Of a stretch of DNA of 64,000 nucleotides, positions 59,185 to 64,000 are shown piece after piece (the first letter of the stretch is position 1; each line of letters starts with the position of its first letter). Made by a program: the position numbers and the translations under genes. The DNA is from Carettochelys insculpta (taxonomy: Eukaryota; Chordata; Testudines; Carettochelyidae): NCBI RefSeq assembly GCF_033958435.1, contig NC_134137.1, forward strand, positions 65,922,001 through 65,986,000, written 5' to 3'. Under the pieces are notes generated by a model. That model was not told where the DNA came from. It did not search any database and was given only the letters and a program-made list of their open reading frames with translations.

Positions 59185-59285
59185 ACCCATGAAAGCTCAT
59201 AACCTAATAAATTCATTAGTCGCTAAGGTGCCACAGGACTGCTTGTTATTTGTGAAGCTGCAGACTAACACAGCTACCCTCTGAG
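59185..59285 (+). repeat. Right arm of the hammerhead-like repeat family
   Basis: CCCATGAAAGCTCATAACC, then TAAATTCATTAGTCGCTAAG, GTGCCACAGGACTGCTTG and the ACTAACACAGCTACCCTC tail. The GAAA and post-core part is kept; CTGATGA is outside the preserved segment. Confidence 0.7.
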
Positions 59286-59803
59286 ACAAATTAATAATAG
59301 GTCCGTACAATTCTACCTATTGTTTCCAGGTACCCCTACTTGCAACCATGAGAATGACCTGACCTAGAAGAACAAAGCATAGTCTTGGCTAAGGGATGTT
59401 TGCAAGTGGAACTGTTCCCTTGTTTGAAAGACTGACTTTGCTTTAATGTGTGTCAGATCTGCAATTAGATCCAACTAAGCTGCCCAGTGTTTACAGTAGT
59501 TAGCAAGAAAGGGAGGCACATGGCATGAAAATAAGTAGACTCACTCATACCTCTCTGCCACCAGTGGTACAGACAGATGCACATTGCACCTTCCTGAGTA
59601 AATTCGGAGTCCCTCACCCTAGGTGGGATTTATCAATGTAGGAGAACAGCCTACGTTTGCTCTGACATCCTACTTCGGAATTTCTGCTGAGGACGGGCAG
59701 CCTTTAACTGCTTTTAGGGATTCACAACAATTGCCCGGGGATTCCATTCATCAGCCTATAGCCATGGCCATACCACTTCCCCATCCAGCACAGTATAGGT
59801 AGA
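59286..59803. other. Unannotated intergenic sequence
   Basis: Nothing is recognised here. Confidence 0.4.
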
Positions 59804-59807
59804 GCGT

Positions 59808-60889
59808 CTCTCATCTGGCACCTTCGGGACCTGACTGCTGCCGGACGAGAGAATTTGCCAGACTAGGGCTACGTCTACACGTGAAGCCAACATCGAAATA
59901 GCAAATAGGCTATTTCGATGAATAACGTCTACACGTCCTCCAGGGCTGGCAACGTCGATGTTCAACTTCGACGTTGCGTGGCACCACATCGAAATAGGCG
60001 CTGCGAGGGTACGTCTACACGCCAAAGTAGCACACATTGAAATAAGGGTGCCAGGAACAGCTGCAGACAGGGTCACAGGGAGGACTCAACAGCAAGCCGC
60101 TCCCTTAAAGGGCCCCTCCCAGACACAGTTGCACTAAACAACACAAGATACACAGAGCTGACAACTGGTTGCAGACCCTGTGCCTGCAGCATGGATCCCC
60201 AGCTGCCGCAGAAGCAGCCAGAAGCCCTGGGCTAAGGGCTGCTGCCCACGGTGACCATAGAGCCCCGCAGGGGCTGGAGAGAGAGCATCTCTCAACCCCC
60301 CAGCTGATGGCCGCCATGGAGGACCCAGCAATTTCGACGTTGCGGGACGCGGATCGTCTACACGGTCCCTACTTCGACGTTGAACGTCGAAGTAGGGCGC
60401 TATTCCGATCCCCTCATGAGGTTAGCGACTTCGACGTCTCGCCGCCTAACGTCGAAGTTAACTTCGAAATAGCGCCCGACGCGTGTAGCCGCGACGGGCG
60501 CTATTTCGAAGTTAGTGCCGCTACTTCGAAGTAGCGTGCACGTGTAGACACAGCTTAGGAGAGGTAAGAAATGCACAGTTAGACTTTACAAAAGAACTTT
60601 GACATAATTTTTGCCTCCTTGACAAAATAATAGCTGAGGTTCAGGGCCTGGCAGGTCACTTTCGATTGTCTGGCAGCACTACCAACACTTCCACCACTTA
60701 CTCGGTTCTTAGGAGACATTTAGAAGTAAATTACAGCTAAATAACAGCACTTGTGGCTGTAAACAAACTTTCTGGGACCACGGGAAACTTGGCCACAGCC
60801 ATGATATGTGGTCATCTGGCTAACTAAAATCATACCGGATTATGGAGTTTGCTGGACCAGAGAGTTCGGGATTAGAGAGGTTCAACCTG
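59808..60889. repeat. TA-flanked palindromic DNA element, third copy, interrupted
   Basis: The left end near 59808 (GTAGAGCGTCTCTCATCTGG) and the right end AGAGAGGTTCAACCTG at 60889, followed by TA, match the 1112-2979 element. It is interrupted by copy D (59867-60555) and by a ~90-bp segment (60565-60655) that is repeated inverted at 61540-61640. Confidence 0.6.
59867..60555 (+). mobile_element. Harbinger deletion derivative, copy D (689 bp)
   Basis: The ends GGCTACGTCTACACGTG and (reverse complement) AGCTGTGTCTACACGTG have flanks TAG (59864-59866) and TAG (60556-60558). It has the same internal junction and transposase-start remnant (ATGGATCCCCAG, Gln/Lys-rich, TAA) as its siblings. Subterminal palindromes are perfect (CTTCGACGTTGAACGTCGAAG), suggesting a young copy. 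Confidence 0.92.
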
Positions 60890-61635
60890 TATCACCCACT
60901 TTATGCATCGTTCCACCTGGCTGTGCCCACTTGTGTCCACTTGGTGCAATTGTAACTTTTCTCCAGTGGACATCTGCCATGAAGGGAAGTTCACTAGCAG
61001 AAGCAGGCACCACCATGGGCTGACTCTTACATAAATGTGTGCCTAACCTGAGGGCGGTGACTATAACATACTGTTGTGAAAGAGGTATTAAAGGCCCGCC
61101 CGAGGGGAGTGGGGCTGGATGCAAAGACAATCACTTCATTCTCTTTTGTGCCCAGCAGCAGGAGTGATGGAGTTACTTCTGTTAGTGCAGAACAGCAGTG
61201 TGCAAAGATGAGAGTCATTTGGCTTGACTCTGTGGCCCACAGGGAGAGGCAGAAGGTAACGGCGTTTCTTAGGTATCTGCTGGAAGGAAATCATACCTTG
61301 ACGTGGAACGAAGCAGTCTGCACTTGGCTGGGAATCTGTACAGTGAAGTCTTGGAGAGCAGGAGGCTCTATAGCTGCTGCTTGGGACCAGGCTGTGGTTC
61401 CTTACCTGGGAAAAGGGATTATGCAGTGTGTTCCTGCAGCTGTTTAGGGCTACAGGATTCAAGCACACTTCGTTAACAAACAAATTACGTTAAGAAAACA
61501 CCTGCCTTTGTGGCACCGATTTCTGCTCCAAAAGGTGAAGGGACCTGCCAGGCCCTGAACCTCAGGTATCATTTTGTCAAGGAGGCAAAAATAACGTCCA
61601 AGTTCTTTTGTGCAGTCTAACCGTGCATTCCTCGC
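60572..61635. repeat. Inverted pair of a ~85-bp segment (60572-60655 and 61545-61635)
   Basis: CCTTGACAAAATAATAGCTG on + at about 60617 is matched in reverse complement near 61565 (CAGGTATCATTTTGTCAAGG, with changes). Similarity covers about 85 bp on each side, including GCCAGGCCCTGAACCTCAG. Nature unknown; possibly two copies of a short retroposon. Confidence 0.75.
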
Positions 61636-62105
61636 TGAGGCAGAACTGTGACGAACCTCAGTGGGAGTTTGGTCTGTAAGAAGTACAGAACTGTGCAGCC
61701 CATCTGCAGGCCGACTGACAGCAATTCCTGGCCCTGCAGCAGAATAGACATTGGGCCTTCTATGACTCGGTCCACCTGACATTTGGGAGGCGTTGCACCT
61801 GCATGGTTGGCATGCGCCCTCTTATTTTTTTTCCTCTATGCGAGCTGTACATTTTATGTCCACCAAGGCACATTGAATTACAGAGGCATTGAATTACAGA
61901 TGCATACTGGTGCAGAGGGGCACCACCGGTAAAAACAGCTACCACATAACAGGCTCTATATAGTGGATGTTTTAAAAAAGCTACAGTAGGGATAATTACT
62001 CCAGCCAGGACAGGTTAGGCATTTTAGAACTCATTAGTCAAAGAATTACATTTTAAGCAACAGAGAGAAACACAAATTATGAAATACACAGAGCAGGCAA
62101 AATAT
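60892..62105. other. Unannotated intergenic sequence
   Basis: Apart from one arm of the inverted pair near 61545-61635, nothing is recognised. A 123-codon frame at 61076 on + has no domain and is unlikely to be a gene. Confidence 0.45.
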
Positions 62106-62108
62106 TAA

Positions 62109-62819
62109 GGCTACGTCTACATGTGAAGCCTACATCGAAATAGCTTATTTCGATGTAGCAACACCGAAATAGGCTATTTCGATGAGTAACATCTACACGT
62201 CCTCCAGGGCTGGCAACGTTGATGTTCAACTTCGAAGTTGCGCATCACCACATCGAAATAGGCGCTGCGAGGGAACGTCTACACGCCAAAGTAGCACACA
62301 TCGAAATAAGGGTGCCAGGAACAGCTGCAGACAGGGTCACAGGGCGGACTCAACAGCAAGCCGCTCCCTTAAAGGGCCCCTCCCAGACACACTTGCACTA
62401 AACAACACAAGATCCACAGAGCCGACAACTGGTTGCAGACCCTGTGCATGCAGTATGGATCCCCAGCTGCCGCAGCAGCAGTCAGAAGCCCTGGGCTAAG
62501 GGCTGCTGCCCACGGTGACCATAGAGCCCCGCAGGGGCTGGAGAGAGAGCGTCTCTCAACCCCTCAGCTGATGGCCGCCATGGCGGACCCCACTATTTTG
62601 AAGTTGTGGGACGCGCAATGACTACACGGTCCCTACTTCGACGTTGAACGTCGAAGTAGGGTGCTATCCCCATCTCCTGATCAGGATAGCGACTTTGACG
62701 TCTCGCCGCCTAACGTCGAAGTTAACTTCGAAATAGCGCCCGACGTGTGTAGCCGTGACGGGTGCTATTTCAAAGTTAGTGCCGCTACTTCAAAGTAGTG
62801 TGCACGTGTAGACACGGCT
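62109..62819 (+). mobile_element. Harbinger deletion derivative, copy E (711 bp)
   Basis: The ends GGCTACGTCTACATGTG and (reverse complement) AGCCGTGTCTACACGTG have flanks TAA (62106-62108) and TAA (62820-62822). It has the same internal structure as copies A-D. The transposase-start remnant is ATGGATCCCCAG followed by Gln-rich codons and TAA. Confidence 0.92.
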
Positions 62820-62822
62820 TAA

Positions 62823-63214
62823 CACAGCACACTTGGAAAGACTAAAACTGAAGACATTATGTGTGCATTGGAGAAAGTACCAGGTAGTAACAACAACAAT
62901 CATACAAGTATGTGTTGGGAGGAGAGTGTGACACAGTGTTGGGGGGAGTGTGTGATACTCTCTCTCTCACATACACACAATGTATGTGTGTGAGAGAGTG
63001 TGACACAGATGGGACTCGGTGTGTGAGAGAGTATGTTGGTGTGGGTGTGATACTGACAGAACAATGTGTGTGTGTGTGTGTGAGAGAGACAGAGAGAGAG
63101 AGGAGACAGTGTGTGTACAAAAGGGACAGTGGGTAAGCTGGCTGCTGTGGAGAAACTTGAGAGAAGCCTGAGCTGTAGCTGTCTATAAGAACTTACTGAT
63201 AGACCTCTTTCTCC
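62823..63214. repeat. Low-complexity GT/GA-rich tract
   Basis: From about 62910 to 63115 there is a mosaic of GTGTGTGAGAGAG, GGAGTGTGTGATAC and (TG)n/(GA)n units, with near-tandem GTGTGACACAGTGTTGGG copies. The long open frames over it result from composition. Confidence 0.8.
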
Positions 63215-63217
63215 TGT

Positions 63218-63440
63218 GGCTACGTCTACACTACAGCGATCTGTTGATAGAAGTTACTGTCGGAAGATAATTGTCAACAAAACTGCTGTTGACAGATTGT
63301 GGCCACCCACGAAAGCAGATTGCTCTGTTGACAGAGGGCAGCCGAACTGGTTGGTTGCTCTCGTGACAGAACGGACAACTGGAAGCAGACAGCAGACAGT
63401 GCTGCCCAGTGACTCGGGGGTGCCCTGTTCTGTGTGATTA
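63218..63440. mobile_element. Left end of a Harbinger element of the second subfamily
   Basis: GGCTACGTCTACACTACAGC, then CTGTTGACAGATTGTGGCC and GATTGCTCTGTTGACAGAGG, closely follow the left part of the element at 56467. No right terminus is seen before the window ends, so it is either truncated or continues beyond 64000. Confidence 0.7.
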
Positions 63441-64000
63441 GAATGCTATACTTTGACTGCTTCCTCCACTTGCCCCAACCCTTCTACCTGCCAGATAGGA
63501 TGAGCTGCATTGTCTGCACTGTAATTCAGCAAACTTTTCAGCATAAGCTTCCCCACTTACCTCTCCCCGGCCCCCTTAAAATCACCCCTGGCCCATTGCA
63601 CTGGACACTCCAAGGGGCTCTGAAGGCTGCAGGAAGTGGAGGTGGGAAGTGACATGGTGCAGGGGCACTGAGGGCTGTCTGCCCTGGCCCCTCCCCTTTC
63701 ACCGGAGGCGTCGCTTTTTCCAGGGGCACAGAGCCTCCCCCCACCCCCCTCTGCACCTTCCTGCAGCTTCTACCATGGCTATAGGCCCAGCTGCATTTTA
63801 GAGAGGAAAAAAAAGGCATGTTATTTTGTGTGTGGAATGGTGCTTATCCATGCCACTATCTAACGGGCAAAGTTTGGAGACAAGAAAAGTCCTCGTCTGA
63901 AAGATCCAAATGGGTTCAGTACATACAGAGCCAACTTGGAGCAGGGTGTGGCCACCATAGCTGGAAAGCTTTGCAGAACGTGTGTGTTGGGAGCGGTTTT
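63441..64000. other. Unassigned sequence to window end
   Basis: It may be the interior of the Harbinger element starting at 63218, but no transposase or Myb-like domain is readable. Open frames are composition-driven. Confidence 0.35.

Noticed and set aside
61076..61447. 123-codon frame on plus
   Set aside because: Looked gene-like in composition but has no recognisable domain and no neighbouring exons. A comparison to other species would be needed to reconsider.

Overview
This window reads as non-coding vertebrate nuclear DNA from a sauropsid reptile, most probably a turtle. The reasons are CR1-type LINE tails, very many PIF/Harbinger elements with GGC-(T/C)AC-GTC-TACAC-type ends, hAT elements with 8-bp duplications, and a non-coding background with no bacterial or compact-gene features. 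The species call is inference from repeat types. I found no host protein-coding exon, rRNA, tRNA or CRISPR array that I can support. Every recognisable coding sequence belongs to a mobile element, and nearly all are broken.

Layout. 1-3 kb: a TA-flanked palindromic element split by a CR1 LINE, itself split by a Harbinger MITE. 4.4-5.1 kb: first of five copies of a ~700-bp Harbinger deletion derivative (others at 17.7, 30.1, 59.9 and 62.1 kb). 6.8-10.9 kb: a near-complete Harbinger transposon (Harbinger-1) with a Myb/SANT-like gene on + and a DDE transposase on -, converging. 12.5-14.5 kb: a 2.0-kb solo LTR with a CR1 tail and a small DNA element inside it. 18.4-19.1 kb: a LINE reverse-transcriptase remnant. 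27.1-28.4 kb: a hAT element with an N-terminal transposase fragment. 30.9-33.3 kb: a Harbinger remnant keeping only its Myb-like gene. 36.8-38.5 kb: CR1 reverse-transcriptase remnants. 44.2-46.6 kb: a decayed endogenous-retrovirus env region and a probable 3' LTR start. 50.7-54.8 kb: a second full-length but pseudogenised Harbinger (Harbinger-2). 55.3-57.7 kb: CR1 sequence with nested hAT and Harbinger insertions. 59-63 kb: more MITEs.

How the pieces relate. Harbinger-1 has the same terminal regions as the five ~700-bp copies. These copies keep both ends plus the transposase start codon and about 14 codons, then jump to the far end of the element, so they look like a family founded by one internal deletion and moved in trans. 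Three-base flanking duplications can be read directly for ten Harbinger-type insertions. Scattered inverted repeats carry a hammerhead-ribozyme-like core and form a separate family.

Limits. Boundaries given without flanking duplications are approximate. Family names beyond superfamily are not claimed. The gaps between elements show no recognisable gene, and a few are noted only as weak candidates for conserved non-coding sequence.
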